Source: Streptomyces sp. AJS327
GTDB taxonomy: Bacteria > Actinomycetota > Actinomycetes > Streptomycetales > Streptomycetaceae
Assembly (NCBI RefSeq): GCF_013450295.1
Contig: NZ_SKBR01000001.1
Location: 438,001 to 502,000 of the forward strand
Length of the DNA: 64,000 bases
Reading direction: 5' to 3'
Numbering within the stretch: the first letter of the stretch is position 1; each line of letters opens with the position of its first letter. The notes beneath the pieces are model-generated. The model was not told the DNA's origin, made no database searches, and saw only the letters and a program-made list of their open reading frames with translations. Made by a program: the position numbers and the translations under genes. Shown in pieces: positions 8,446 through 17,383 of the stretch.

Positions 8446-8822
8446 CCGCCGGTGCTCGCGCTCCTCGTGGCCGCCATCGCCGGTCCGTCATCGCCCGTCG
8501 GGGTGCGGTTCGTTGGGTGTCGGTTCGGTGGACGGTGGGGCGTACGGGGGTGCGCGGCGTTGAGGCAGGCGTTCCGCTTTCGTCGTGGAGTTCGGACCGG
8601 GGAGATCCCAACCGTCCCCCGGGCCTCTGACGTCCCGGTTCTCCCGGGGGCGCCGCCGGGTGGTACCGGAACCGGAGGCGTGTCCAACTCGCGGTGCGCG
8701 CAGGTGGGTTGTGCGCTTGTGAGGAGGGGCATATAGCAGGCAGGGCCGCCCGCCACCGGGCGGCGACCGCACGTGAGGCGTGCTGCCGGGCAGGAGGTGA
8801 CGGTCCTGTCCAGCAGCCCACC

Positions 8823-8896
8823 GCCGGCGTAATGGGCGACGCCGGCACAGGGGAGGCGGGATCCCGCGCAGTTGGTGGCCTGCGCGGGATTCCGCC
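8823..8896 (+). terminator. Tandem hairpins, probable terminator
   Basis: The first stem is GCCGGCGT with ACGCCGGC (8823-8846). The second is 16 bp with one mismatch (8855-8870 with 8881-8896, loop GTTGGTGGCC) and is followed on the plus strand by TATCGCTTTCT, which is pyrimidine-rich. That favours plus-strand termination, although the nearest plus-strand gene ends 540 bp upstream. It could also terminate glmS, which ends 217 bp away on the other side. Confidence 0.6.
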
Positions 8897-9113
8897 TATC
8901 GCTTTCTCCGGCCCTGGCCCCGCCCGTCCCGGCGGCGGGGCCGTGGAGCGTCAACCGGGTCCGTGGGAGCGGGCGTTCGACGGTCAGCTGACCGCCTGGA
9001 CGCCACGGGGCCGGGTGCCGTCCCGCGACCGTGCGTCCCCCACCGTGCGGCCCAGGGCCGTGCCAGCGCCGCCCCGCCGGGTTCGCCGGAGCGGCCGGGC
9101 GGCCGGGTCGTCG

Positions 9114-10940
9114 CTACTCCACCGTCACGGACTTGGCGAGGTTGCGGGGCTTGTCGATGTCCCGGCCGAGCGCCAACGCGGTGTGGTAGGCGAGCAGTTG
9201 GAGCGGGATGCCCATGAGCACCGGGTCCAGCTCGGGCTCGTTGCGCGGGACCACCAGCGTGTGGTCGGCCTTCTCCTGCTGCTCGTGCGCGATGGCCAGG
9301 ATGGTGCCGCTGCGGGCCTTGATCTCCTCCAGGGTGGCGCGGTTCTTGTCCGCCAGCTCGTCGGCCGGGACGATCGCGACCGTCGGCACGGCGGGCTCGA
9401 TCAGCGCGAGCGGCCCGTGCTTCAACTCCGAGGCCGGATACGCCTCGGCGTGGATGTACGAGACCTCCTTGAGCTTGAGCGACGCCTCCAGCGCCACCGG
9501 GAAGCCCCGGACCCGGCCCACGAACATCATGCTCTGGGCCTTCGCGTAATCCTGCGCGAGCGCCTCGATCCCGTCCTCCTCGCCCATGATCTGGGCGATC
9601 TGCTCCGGCAGCCTGCGCAGCCCGGCGATGATCCGCTTGCCGTCCGCGACGGACAGGTCGCGGATGCGGCCGAGGTGCAGTGCGAGCAGGGCGAAGGCCA
9701 CGGCGGTGTTGGTGAAGCACTTGGTGGAGACGACGCACACCTCGGGCCCCGCGTGGACGTAGACGCCGCCGTCCGCCTCCCGGGCGATGGCGGAGCCCAC
9801 GACGTTCACCACCCCGAGCACCCGTGCGCCCTTGCGCTTGAGTTCCTGGACGGCGGCGAGGGTGTCGTAGGTCTCGCCGGACTGGCTCACCGCGATGTAG
9901 AGGGTGTCCGGGTCGACCACCGGGTTGCGGTAGCGGAACTCGCTCGCGGGCTCGGCGTCCGCCGGGATCCGGGCCAGCTCCTCGATCAGCTGGGCGCCGA
10001 TCATCCCCGCGTGGTACGCCGAGCCGCAGCCGAGGATCTTCACCCGGCGCATGGTGCGCGCCTCGCGGGCGTCCAGGTTGAGCCCGCCCAGGTGCACGGT
10101 GGCGAACCGGTCGTCGATACGCCCGCGCAGCACCCGGTCGACCGCCTCGGCCTGCTCGGCGATCTCCTTGTGCATGTAGGTGTCGTGACCGCCCATGTCG
10201 TAGGACTCGGCGGCCCACTCCACGGTCTCCGGAGCGGCCGAGGTGCGCGAGCCCTCGGTGGTGTAGGTGCGGTAGTCGTCGGCGGTGATGGTGGCCATCT
10301 CGCCGTCGTCCAGGGTGACCACCTGACGGGTGTGCGAGACGAGGGCCGCGACGTCCGAGGCGACGAACATCTCGTGCTCGCCGATGCCCAGCACCACGGG
10401 CGAACCGTTGCGTGCCACCACGACGCGGTCCGGGAAGTCGGCGTGCAGCACCGCGATGCCGTACGTGCCCTCGACATGCCGCAGCGCCTCCTGCACCCGC
10501 GCCTCCAGCGAGTCCGCCTCGGAGCGGGCGATGAGGTGGGCCAGCACCTCGGTGTCGGTCTCCGAGACCAGCGTCACCCCCTCGGCACCCAGCCGCGTCC
10601 GCAGCTCGGAGGCGTTGTCGATGATCCCGTTGTGGACGACGGCGACCTTCTCGTCGGCGTCCAGATGGGGGTGGGCGTTGGTGTCGCTCGGGGCCCCGTG
10701 GGTCGCCCAGCGGGTGTGCGCGATGCCGGTACGGCCCGCGAACCGCTTCGGCAGCCGGTCGCCGAGGTCCCGCACCCGGCCCTTGGTCTTGGCCGTCTTG
10801 AGGCCCGCGCTCCGGCCGGTGCCGCTGCTGTGGATGGCGATACCGGCCGAGTCGTAGCCTCGGTACTCCAGCCGCTGGAGCCCCTCCAGCAGCAGCGGAG
10901 CGGCCTCACGTTTGCCGATGTACCCCACGATTCCGCACAT
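9114..10940 (-). CDS. glmS: Glutamine--fructose-6-phosphate aminotransferase (isomerizing)
   Basis: Makes glucosamine-6-phosphate from fructose-6-phosphate and glutamine, the first committed step to UDP-GlcNAc and peptidoglycan. At 608 aa it is the usual length. Met1 is followed by Cys2, the glutaminase nucleophile exposed after Met removal, in MCGIVGYIG. The N-terminal glutaminase domain covers about 2-220 (LEYRGYDSAGIA, HTRWATHG). Two SIS sugar-isomerase domains follow, with SQSGETYDT and KCFTNT motifs. The C-terminus LGRDIDKPRNLAKSVTVE is the standard GlmS tail that closes the active site. No glmS ribozyme is expected in Actinobacteria and none is seen. Confidence 0.97.
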   Translation of the reverse strand: MCGIVGYIGKREAAPLLLEGLQRLEYRGYDSAGIAIHSSGTGRSAGLKTAKTKGRVRDLGDRLPKRFAGRTGIAHTRWATHGAPSDTNAHPHLDADEKVAVVHNGIIDNASELRTRLGAEGVTLVSETDTEVLAHLIARSEADSLEARVQEALRHVEGTYGIAVLHADFPDRVVVARNGSPVVLGIGEHEMFVASDVAALVSHTRQVVTLDDGEMATITADDYRTYTTEGSRTSAAPETVEWAAESYDMGGHDTYMHKEIAEQAEAVDRVLRGRIDDRFATVHLGGLNLDAREARTMRRVKILGCGSAYHAGMIGAQLIEELARIPADAEPASEFRYRNPVVDPDTLYIAVSQSGETYDTLAAVQELKRKGARVLGVVNVVGSAIAREADGGVYVHAGPEVCVVSTKCFTNTAVAFALLALHLGRIRDLSVADGKRIIAGLRRLPEQIAQIMGEEDGIEALAQDYAKAQSMMFVGRVRGFPVALEASLKLKEVSYIHAEAYPASELKHGPLALIEPAVPTVAIVPADELADKNRATLEEIKARSGTILAIAHEQQEKADHTLVVPRNEPELDPVLMGIPLQLLAYHTALALGRDIDKPRNLAKSVTVE

Positions 10941-11419
10941 GCTGTTCTGCCTGCCTCTCCCTCGACGTGACGGTGGTGCTGACGGGCCCGGCTCGACCTG
11001 GGCGTGCTCGCCCGCCGAGAACCCCGATCCGGCGCGGTGACGCGCCGTACGCGCGCTACCCGCCGTGCTGGTCCGCTTGCTCTACCTACGGTCGTTGCTT
11101 GCTCTGCCTGCGGTGTTCGTTCTGTCTGTCCTACTTGGGTTATCTGCCCTGGTTGTTCTTCTCGCTGTGCTTGCCCCGTACACGGCGTTCGCGGTAATTC
11201 ACGGTGTTCGCGGTGTTCACCGTGTTCGTCGGGTTCGCTGTTTCGGGATTATCCCGTTCGGTCCCGGTGGTCCGGTCATGTCGGTGCCCCGTGTTCGCGC
11301 CCCGTGGGGTGCCCGTGGCCTGTCGGGGGCGCTCTGCCGTCGGGGTGGGCCCGAGGGCGGGGCCGGGCTGGTTGGGTGGGACGGGCGTGGGTGTGGACGG
11401 CCGGGCCGCCTCCGGTCGT
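10941..11419. other. Gene-free region upstream of glmS
   Basis: About 480 bp. The segment 11060-11260 is unusually rich in T on the plus strand and holds degenerate tandem units of CGGTGTTCGC type near 11187-11240. This gives a membrane-like but untypical reading frame that I do not accept as a gene. The glmS promoter should lie at its left end; no clear hexamers are visible. Confidence 0.5.
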
Positions 11420-11698
11420 TCAGCCGTACACGATGCGGCGCAGTTGCCGTGTCGACAGCTCCGGTGGCGCCACCGCGCGGTGTGGGAGTTCGCTGGCGAT
11501 GCGCTCGAAGATCACTGTGTTCGTCAGCCCCCGGGACTGGAGTTCGCGGTGGCGCCGACGGACGAACTCCTCGGCCGGTTCGCTGAAGTACGCCAGAACG
11601 TCCAGGACGACCCGGGCCGCCTCGCCTCGCTGGAGGGGGGTCGAGCGGGCGAGGTGGTCGATGAGGTCGTCATGGGTGGACGGGTGGGCCGAAGGCAT
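11420..11698 (-). CDS. Conserved small protein of unknown function (92 aa)
   Basis: A compact, probably soluble and helical protein beginning MPSAHPSTHDDLIDHLARS and ending RQLRRIVYG. It has strong Streptomyces codon bias and many charged residues (EEFVRRRHRELQSRGL), suggesting a small nucleic-acid- or protein-binding domain. I do not recognise the family. ATG 11698 is preceded directly by GAGGG, which is too close to be ideal, so the exact start is uncertain, but no in-frame start with a better site is seen nearby. It stands between glmS and a DUF4429 gene on the same strand. Confidence 0.7.
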   Translation of the reverse strand: MPSAHPSTHDDLIDHLARSTPLQRGEAARVVLDVLAYFSEPAEEFVRRRHRELQSRGLTNTVIFERIASELPHRAVAPPELSTRQLRRIVYG

Positions 11699-11739
11699 CC
11701 CTCGATACTCGACGTTCGGCGGGGGAGATAGCAAGAAAT

Positions 11740-11757
11740 CTGCCCGCTTTCGGGCAG
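11740..11757 (-). terminator. Intrinsic terminator downstream of the DUF4429 gene
   Basis: CTGCCCG, AAAG loop and CGGGCAG form a perfect 7-bp stem followed on the minus strand by ATTTCTTGCT, a pyrimidine-rich tract. It lies between the DUF4429 gene and the 92-aa gene. Confidence 0.65.
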
Positions 11758-11970
11758 GTGTGTGCGATATCGCTCGGAGAGGGTGCGTGCGGTGGGGGGA
11801 TATGGGTGGTATCGGAAGTCTGATGCGGTGTTGCGGCTTAGTGGAGCGCTGTCCGGGGTGTGCGTCGTTATGGGTGATAGGTGCCGTTGGTGGAGGGGTG
11901 GAGGAGCGACGCGGGGGAGGCCGGCGGGGAGACGGGGCGGGGTTCCTGTCGGCTGGTGGGGCGGGATGGT

Positions 11971-12876
11971 TCAGAAGTGGCTGAGGACGGCCTGCTTGGC
12001 GGCGCTGAACTCCTCGTCCGTCAGCACCCCACCGCGGTGCAGTCTGGCGAGCCCCTCCAGGCGCCGCAGGAGTACGTCGTGTTCCTCGCCGGACGCGCCG
12101 CCGTCCTCCAGCGCCTTCGGCTGTGCCGCCTCGCCGGTGGGGGCGCTCTCGGGGGTGGGGGCGTGCGGATGGGGCAGGCACGCGGTGACGGCGGCGGCGA
12201 AGAGGACCGCGTCGCTCGTCTCGCGGGCCTGGCGTATTCCCCAGAGCAGCAGGCAGTTCGGGTCGTGCTCCGGTTTCAGCGCGGGCTGGTCCCCCACGGG
12301 ATGGATGCGGACGCTGCCGTGCTCCAGACCGATAGCCGGGGTCCACTCCACCGCGCGCAGGTCGTCGAGGGCGATCTTCCGGGAGCCCGCCGTCGTTTTG
12401 GTGTCCTCCGCCATCCAGTTCCAGGTGAGCTGGACGTGCTCGCCGTCGAAGGTGGCGCTGCCGTCGGTGCCGTTGGCGGTGATCGGGATGGCTGGGCCAG
12501 GCAGGAGGAACCGGTCACAGGGCTCGTTGACGGGGACCTGCTCCAGCAGCAGCGCGTAACGCACCTCGTCGGCGAGGTACTCGGCGGCGCCGGAACGGTC
12601 CCGCTCCACCGGCAGTTGGTACGGGTCGGAGGCGTCGGGCAGCTTGGTCCCGGCGACCTCCGTGACCGGATCGGCGCCGCGCCGCATCCGGAGCCGCAGC
12701 CGTCCGGGCTTCCTGCCGCCCGGTTCGAAGGAGATCCCGCTGATCGCGGCGAGCGGCACGGCGACCTCGCCGAGCGACTTCCGTAACGGCTGCACCTGCT
12801 TGCCGCTGCCGGGGACTATGCGCAGGGTGTCGCCGTCGAAGGTCCAGGAGCCCGTCCGCTGAAGAATCTCCGCCAT
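11971..12876 (-). CDS. DUF4429 protein with C-terminal SHOCT motif
   Basis: A soluble protein of 301 aa, with two related beta-rich halves (TGSWTFDGDTLRIVPG near the N-terminus and DGSATFDGEHVQLTW near 150) typical of DUF4429. A C-terminal SHOCT-like helix pair (RRLEGLARLHRGGVLTDEEF, then SAAKQAVL) is a short oligomerisation motif. Function is unknown; such proteins are common in Streptomyces. I chose ATG 12876 (MAEILQRTGSW) because family members start this way. A GTG 24 nt upstream is possible and neither start has a strong ribosome-binding site. Confidence 0.8.
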   Translation of the reverse strand: MAEILQRTGSWTFDGDTLRIVPGSGKQVQPLRKSLGEVAVPLAAISGISFEPGGRKPGRLRLRMRRGADPVTEVAGTKLPDASDPYQLPVERDRSGAAEYLADEVRYALLLEQVPVNEPCDRFLLPGPAIPITANGTDGSATFDGEHVQLTWNWMAEDTKTTAGSRKIALDDLRAVEWTPAIGLEHGSVRIHPVGDQPALKPEHDPNCLLLWGIRQARETSDAVLFAAAVTACLPHPHAPTPESAPTGEAAQPKALEDGGASGEEHDVLLRRLEGLARLHRGGVLTDEEFSAAKQAVLSHF

Positions 12877-12944
12877 GGGAACGAGTATCCGACGTCCCAC
12901 GGATCCGTGTGGCCGTGAGGAACTGATCCGTGGGGTGGTCGGGG

Positions 12945-12975
12945 CGGTGACCCGGCTTCCCCGGCCGGGTCACCG
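12945..12975 (-). terminator. Terminator of the branched-chain acyl-CoA operon
   Basis: CGGTGACCCGG and CCGGGTCACCG form a perfect 11-bp stem with a 9-nt loop, 15 nt past the stop of the last gene of the minus-strand operon. Confidence 0.75.
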
Positions 12976-12989
12976 CGAGCCGTCCGGCG

Positions 12990-14156
12990 TTACCTCGGCA
13001 GGTCCAACTCCCGGGCCACCAGCATCCGCTGGACCTCGCTGGTGCCCTCGCCGATCTCCAGGATCTTGGAGTCCCGCCACATGCGCGCCACCGGGTACTC
13101 GTTCATGAAGCCGTACCCGCCGTGGATCTGCGTGGCCTCCCGCGCGTTGGTCACCGCGATCTCGGAGGAGTACAGCTTCGCCAGCGCGGCCTCCTTCTTG
13201 AACCGCTCACCCGCCTGCAGCCGGGAGGCCGCGTCCCGCCAGCTGACCCGCGCGGTGTGCGCGCGCATCTCCATATCGGCCAGCTTGAACTGGATCGCCT
13301 GGTTGGTGCCGATGGGGCGTCCGAACGCGGTGCGGGTCCTGGCGTATTCCACGGACTGGTCCACACATCCCTGCGCCAGCCCGGTGGCGAGCGCCGAGAT
13401 GGCGATCCGGCCCTCGTCCAGGATGCGCAGGAACTGGGCGTAGCCCCGGCCCTCCTCGCCCAGCAGGTTGGCCGCCGGGACGCGCACGTCGGAGAAGGAC
13501 AGCTCCCGGGTGTCCGAGGCGTTCCAGCCGACCTTGGAGTAGGGCTCGGCCACGGTGAAGCCGGGGGTGCCGGAGGGCACGATCACGGTGGAGATCCGGG
13601 GCGAGCCGTCCTCCTTGCGGCCGGTGACGGCCGTGACGGTGACCAGCCCGGTGATGTCCGTCCCCGAGTTGGTGATGAAGCACTTGGAGCCGTTGATCAC
13701 CCACTCGCCGCGCTCCTCGTCCAGCACGGCGGTGGTGCGGGTGCCGCCCGCGTCCGAGCCGCACTCCGGCTCGGTCAGCCCGAAGGCGCCCAGCAGTTCG
13801 CCGGAGCAGAGCTTCGGCAGCCAGGCGCGCTTCTGCTCCTCGGTACCGAAGCGGAAGATCGGCATCGCGCCGAGCGAGACCCCGGCCTCCAGAGTGATGG
13901 CGACGCTGGAGTCCACCCGCGCCAGCTCCTCCAGCGCCAGGCAGAGGGCGAGGTAGTCGCCGCCCATCCCGCCGTACTCCTCGGGGAACGGCAGCCCGAA
14001 CAGGCCCATCTCGCCCATCTGCCGCACGATGTCGTACGGGAACTCGTGCCGCTCGTAGTAGGCGCCGATCTTGGGCGCGACGACGTCGTTCGCGAACTGC
14101 TCGACGGTGCGGCGCAGTTCCTCGTGTTCGGCGGAGAGCCGGTGGTCGAGAGCCAT
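12990..14156 (-). CDS. acdH: Acyl-CoA dehydrogenase of the leucine/branched-chain operon
   Basis: FAD-dependent alpha,beta-dehydrogenase of acyl-CoA, 388 aa. ATG 14156 is preferred over the GTG at 14165 because AAGGAG lies 8 nt upstream of the ATG but abuts the GTG. Family signatures are LTEPECGSDAGGTRT, KCFITNSG and QIHGGYGFMNEYPVARMWRD. The catalytic base is Glu370 in IGEGTSE, the position used by medium- and short-chain enzymes. The helix-G position used by isovaleryl-CoA dehydrogenases is Gly (LDEGRIAIS). Operon context with HMG-CoA lyase and a carboxylase argues for branched-chain substrates such as isovaleryl-CoA, and the gene closely matches my memory of Streptomyces AcdH. Confidence 0.9.
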   Translation of the reverse strand: MALDHRLSAEHEELRRTVEQFANDVVAPKIGAYYERHEFPYDIVRQMGEMGLFGLPFPEEYGGMGGDYLALCLALEELARVDSSVAITLEAGVSLGAMPIFRFGTEEQKRAWLPKLCSGELLGAFGLTEPECGSDAGGTRTTAVLDEERGEWVINGSKCFITNSGTDITGLVTVTAVTGRKEDGSPRISTVIVPSGTPGFTVAEPYSKVGWNASDTRELSFSDVRVPAANLLGEEGRGYAQFLRILDEGRIAISALATGLAQGCVDQSVEYARTRTAFGRPIGTNQAIQFKLADMEMRAHTARVSWRDAASRLQAGERFKKEAALAKLYSSEIAVTNAREATQIHGGYGFMNEYPVARMWRDSKILEIGEGTSEVQRMLVARELDLPR

Positions 14157-14161
14157 GGTGC

Positions 14162-15127
14162 TCACTCCTTCTGGGAGTCAGGAGAGGAGGACGCGCCGGT
14201 GAGCGCGTTGACGGTACGGGAGGGGCTGGGACGGCCCAGCCGCCGCGCCAGCCAGGCGCTGGTGGCGCTGAGGTGGTCGAGGGAGACACCGGTCGAGATG
14301 GAGAGGCCGTTCAGCATCCACACGAGGTCCTCGGTGGCGAGGTTCCCGGTGGCGCTCTTGGCGTACGGGCAGCCGCCCAGGCCACCCGCCGAGGCGTCGA
14401 CCGTGGTGATTCCGGACTGGAGCGCGGCGAGGGTGTTCGCCAGCGCCTGTCCGTAGGTGTCGTGGAAGTGGACCGCGAGGCCGCCGGGCGGCAGCCCGGC
14501 CTCGTCCAGCGCCCGCAGCAGCGCCACCACCTGCCCCGGGGTGGCGACGCCCGTGGTGTCCCCCAGGCTCAACTGGCCGCAGCCCATGTCCCGCAGGGCC
14601 CGGCACATCCGGACCACCCGCTCGACCGGGACCCGGCCCTCCCACGGGTCGCCGAAGCACATCGAGACGTAGCCGCGGACCGGCAGGCCGTGTTCGGCGG
14701 CGCGGCGCACCACCGGCTCGAACATGGCCAGCGACTCGTCGACCGTGCGGTTCAGGTTGGCCCGGGCGAAGGACTCGGTCGCGCTCGCGAAGACCGCGAT
14801 CTCCCGGACGCCCAGCTCCAGCGCGCGGTCGAGACCGCGCAGGTTCGGCACCAGCACCGGCAGCCGGACGCCCGCGAGCCCGGTGAGCCGGGGGTACAGC
14901 TCCGCCGAATCGGCCAGCTGCGGAACCCACTTGGGGTGCACGAAGCTGGTGGCTTCCACGGTGCGCAGCCCGCTCTCCGTCAGGCGGTGGATGAACTCCG
15001 CCTTGACCTCCACCGGGATGGTCGCGGACTCGTTCTGAAGGCCGTCCCGCGGGCCGACCTCGTAGATCTCCACGTGAGAGGGCAGCCCCTCGGCCCGCAC
15101 GGGGGTGGGAAGTCCCTGCGCCGTCAT
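14162..15127 (-). CDS. Hydroxymethylglutaryl-CoA lyase
   Basis: Cleaves HMG-CoA to acetoacetate and acetyl-CoA, the last step of leucine degradation. It is 321 aa with a TIM-barrel fold. Visible motifs are EVGPRDGLQNE (the DRE-TIM metal and substrate motif), the HFHDTYGQALAN metal-binding histidines and GLGGCPYAKSATGN, with active-site Cys253. Its ATG overlaps the carboxylase alpha stop by 4 nt (ATGA), and its stop lies just upstream of the acyl-CoA dehydrogenase start, so translation is coupled through the operon. Confidence 0.95.
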   Translation of the reverse strand: MTAQGLPTPVRAEGLPSHVEIYEVGPRDGLQNESATIPVEVKAEFIHRLTESGLRTVEATSFVHPKWVPQLADSAELYPRLTGLAGVRLPVLVPNLRGLDRALELGVREIAVFASATESFARANLNRTVDESLAMFEPVVRRAAEHGLPVRGYVSMCFGDPWEGRVPVERVVRMCRALRDMGCGQLSLGDTTGVATPGQVVALLRALDEAGLPPGGLAVHFHDTYGQALANTLAALQSGITTVDASAGGLGGCPYAKSATGNLATEDLVWMLNGLSISTGVSLDHLSATSAWLARRLGRPSPSRTVNALTGASSSPDSQKE

Positions 15128-17310
15128 GCGTCCGCCTCCTTGACCGCCTCACGGGACGCCCCCCGGGGAGCGTCGCCCGGACCCGAACCGGGTGGCGGGA
15201 CCTCGCCGGCCGGCCGTGCCGCGCCTCCGGGCGCCGGGGGGTCCTCGCCGGCGGCGGCCGGTTCGTGCGGCTCCACGACGGCGAGTACCTGGTCGATCGC
15301 GACCGTGCTGCCGACGGTGACGTCGAGTTCGGTGACGGTGCCGTCGAACGGGGCGGTGATGACGTGCTCCATCTTCATCGCCTCGACCACCAGCAGCCCC
15401 TGACCGGCCGTGACCGCGTCCCCCACCGCCGACTTGAGCACGGTGACGGTGCCCGGCATCGGCGCGGTCAGCGCGTCGGCGCCGTGTGCCGAGGCCGCGT
15501 CCCGCAACGCCGCCTCCACCGGGTCGACGTCCCGGACCTGCCAGGCGTCGCCCTCGCACCCCAGCCAGCACCCGTCCCGCACCATCGCGTGACCGAACCG
15601 CCGGGTGACGCCGGACCAGCGCAGCCACACCTCGCCCGGGTCCGCGGCGTCCGTCGACAGGCCCGCGGACACCGGCTCCGCGGCGCCGACCCGCACCTCG
15701 GCATCCCGGGACGAGCCACGCACCGCCACGGTGACCGGCTCGTGCCCGGGCACCCGCAGCGGGTGGAGCGTCCAGGCGGGCTCACCGCCCAGCCGCCAGC
15801 CGGAGGTGGCGGCGAACGGGCTGACCCACCCGGCGCCGGACTCCGGTTCCAGCGCGGCCTGGCGCAGCAGCGCCGCCGCCGCGTACACCGACTCGGGAAC
15901 CTCCCGGGGGACCAGCGCGGCGGCCGCGCGGTCCACCAGGCCGGTGTCCAACTCGCCCGCGCGCACCGCCGGTTCGTCCAGCAGCCGCCGCAGGAACCCG
16001 GTGTTGGTGTCGACGCCGAGCAGCGCGCTGTCGGCCAGCGCGGCCCGCAGCGCCCGCAGCGCCGCGGCGCGGTCCGGGCCGTGCGCGATGATCTTGGAGA
16101 GCATCGGGTCGTAGTCCGTGCCGACCTCGGTGCCCTCGGCGAGACCCGAGTCGGTACGAACTCCGGGGCCCCGCGGCTCCCGCAGGCGCAGGACGGTACC
16201 GGCGGCCGGGAGGAAGTCCACGCGCTCGCCCCCGCCCTCCTCGGCGCCGAGCCGGGCGGTCTCGGCGCAGATCCTCGCCTCCACGGCGTGCCCGCTCAGG
16301 GTGATGTCCTCCTGGCGCCAGGGCAGCGGCTCGCCGGCGGCGACCCGCAGCTGCCACTCCACGAGGTCCAGCGCCTCCCCGCCGGGAAGCCGCACCACGA
16401 GTTCCGTCACCGGGTGCTCCACCTGGAGGCGGGTGTTCATCTCCATGAAGGAGTACGCCCCCGGATCGCCCCCCGGGACGATGAACTCCACGGTGCCCGC
16501 CCCGCGGTAGCCGCAGGACCGGGCGGCCTCCACCGCCGCCTCGCCCATCGCGGCACGGGTGGCCGGGTCCAGCAGCGGGCTGGGGGCCTCCTCGATGATC
16601 TTCTGGTGGCGGCGCTGGAGCGAGCACTCGCGCTCCCCGAGGTGCAGCACGGTGCCGTGACCGTCGGCCAGGACCTGGATCTCGATGTGCCGCGGGCCCT
16701 CGATCCACCGCTCCACCAGCAGGGTGCCGTCCCCGAAGGCGCCGAGCGCCGTCCGGCGGGCCGCCGCGATCTCGGACTCCAGCCCCGACAGCTCCCGCAC
16801 CAGCCGCATGCCCTTGCCACCGCCGCCCGCCGACGGCTTGAGGAGCACCGGCGGGCCGATCTCCCGGGCCGCGGCGGCGAGTTGGGCGTCGTCCAGACCG
16901 CTGCCCGAGGAGCCGGACACCACCGGCACCCCGGCGGCACGCACCGTCTCCTTGGCACGGATCTTGTCGCCCATCAGCTCCACCGCCTCGGCGGGCGGCC
17001 CCACGAAGACCAGCCCGGCCTCCGCGCAGGCCCGCGCGAAGGCCGGGTTCTCCGCGAGGAAGCCGTACCCCGGGTGGACCGCCTGGGCGCCGGCGCGGGC
17101 GGCGGCCTCCAGCAGCCGCTCGACGGAGAGGTAGCTCTCCGAGGCAGCCGCCGGACCCAGCCGCACCGCGGTGTCGGCCGCCCGTACGTGCGGTGCCCCG
17201 GCATCCGCGTCGCTGTACACGGCGACGGAGCGGATGCCCATCGCCCGGAGCGTACGGATGACCCGCACCGCGATCTCCCCGCGGTTGGCCACCAGCACCG
17301 TGTCGAACAT
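15124..17310 (-). CDS. Biotin carboxylase/biotin carrier subunit, probably methylcrotonyl-CoA carboxylase alpha
   Basis: Carboxylates its own biotin with ATP and bicarbonate, then passes CO2 to the beta subunit. It is 728 aa from ATG 17310 (MFDTVLVANRGEIA, AGAGG upstream). Biotin carboxylase occupies about 1-450: the glycine-rich ATP-grasp GGGGKGM, the ERECSLQRRHQKIIEEAPSP block, and EMNTRLQVEHPVTE. A middle beta-rich domain follows, then a biotinyl domain with EAMKMEH, Lys646 being the biotin site. After it comes a Pro/Gly-rich tail of about 45 residues, longer than usual. Between HMG-CoA lyase and the beta-subunit gene, methylcrotonyl-CoA is the likeliest substrate; acetyl- or propionyl-CoA activity cannot be excluded. 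Confidence 0.88.
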   Translation of the reverse strand: MFDTVLVANRGEIAVRVIRTLRAMGIRSVAVYSDADAGAPHVRAADTAVRLGPAAASESYLSVERLLEAAARAGAQAVHPGYGFLAENPAFARACAEAGLVFVGPPAEAVELMGDKIRAKETVRAAGVPVVSGSSGSGLDDAQLAAAAREIGPPVLLKPSAGGGGKGMRLVRELSGLESEIAAARRTALGAFGDGTLLVERWIEGPRHIEIQVLADGHGTVLHLGERECSLQRRHQKIIEEAPSPLLDPATRAAMGEAAVEAARSCGYRGAGTVEFIVPGGDPGAYSFMEMNTRLQVEHPVTELVVRLPGGEALDLVEWQLRVAAGEPLPWRQEDITLSGHAVEARICAETARLGAEEGGGERVDFLPAAGTVLRLREPRGPGVRTDSGLAEGTEVGTDYDPMLSKIIAHGPDRAAALRALRAALADSALLGVDTNTGFLRRLLDEPAVRAGELDTGLVDRAAAALVPREVPESVYAAAALLRQAALEPESGAGWVSPFAATSGWRLGGEPAWTLHPLRVPGHEPVTVAVRGSSRDAEVRVGAAEPVSAGLSTDAADPGEVWLRWSGVTRRFGHAMVRDGCWLGCEGDAWQVRDVDPVEAALRDAASAHGADALTAPMPGTVTVLKSAVGDAVTAGQGLLVVEAMKMEHVITAPFDGTVTELDVTVGSTVAIDQVLAVVEPHEPAAAGEDPPAPGGAARPAGEVPPPGSGPGDAPRGASREAVKEADA

Positions 17311-17383
17311 GGCTCCTCTTTCCGCTCTCTCCGGTCCTTCCGGACGCGCCGTCATTCCCCGCTCCTCCGGCACCGCGGCCCCC

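Larger units (their letters stand above)
8283..9113. other. Gene-free region between usp and glmS
   Basis: About 830 bp without a credible gene. It contains an 18-bp direct repeat (TCCGCTCTCCGTGCCCGT at 8389-8406 and 8428-8445) and two strong hairpins at 8823-8896, listed separately. The rest is GC-rich sequence with no recognised element. Confidence 0.6.

Noticed and set aside
9114..10940. A glmS ribozyme or other riboswitch upstream of glmS
   Set aside because: No matching core was seen, and the ribozyme is known from Firmicutes rather than Actinobacteria.
8694..10970. A 758-codon plus-strand frame across glmS
   Set aside because: No recognisable domain, and the opposite strand encodes complete GlmS.
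11065..11586. A Leu/Val-rich frame that looks like a membrane protein
   Set aside because: The apparent hydrophobicity comes from a T-rich repetitive stretch; codon bias is wrong and the frame runs over the 92-aa gene on the other strand.
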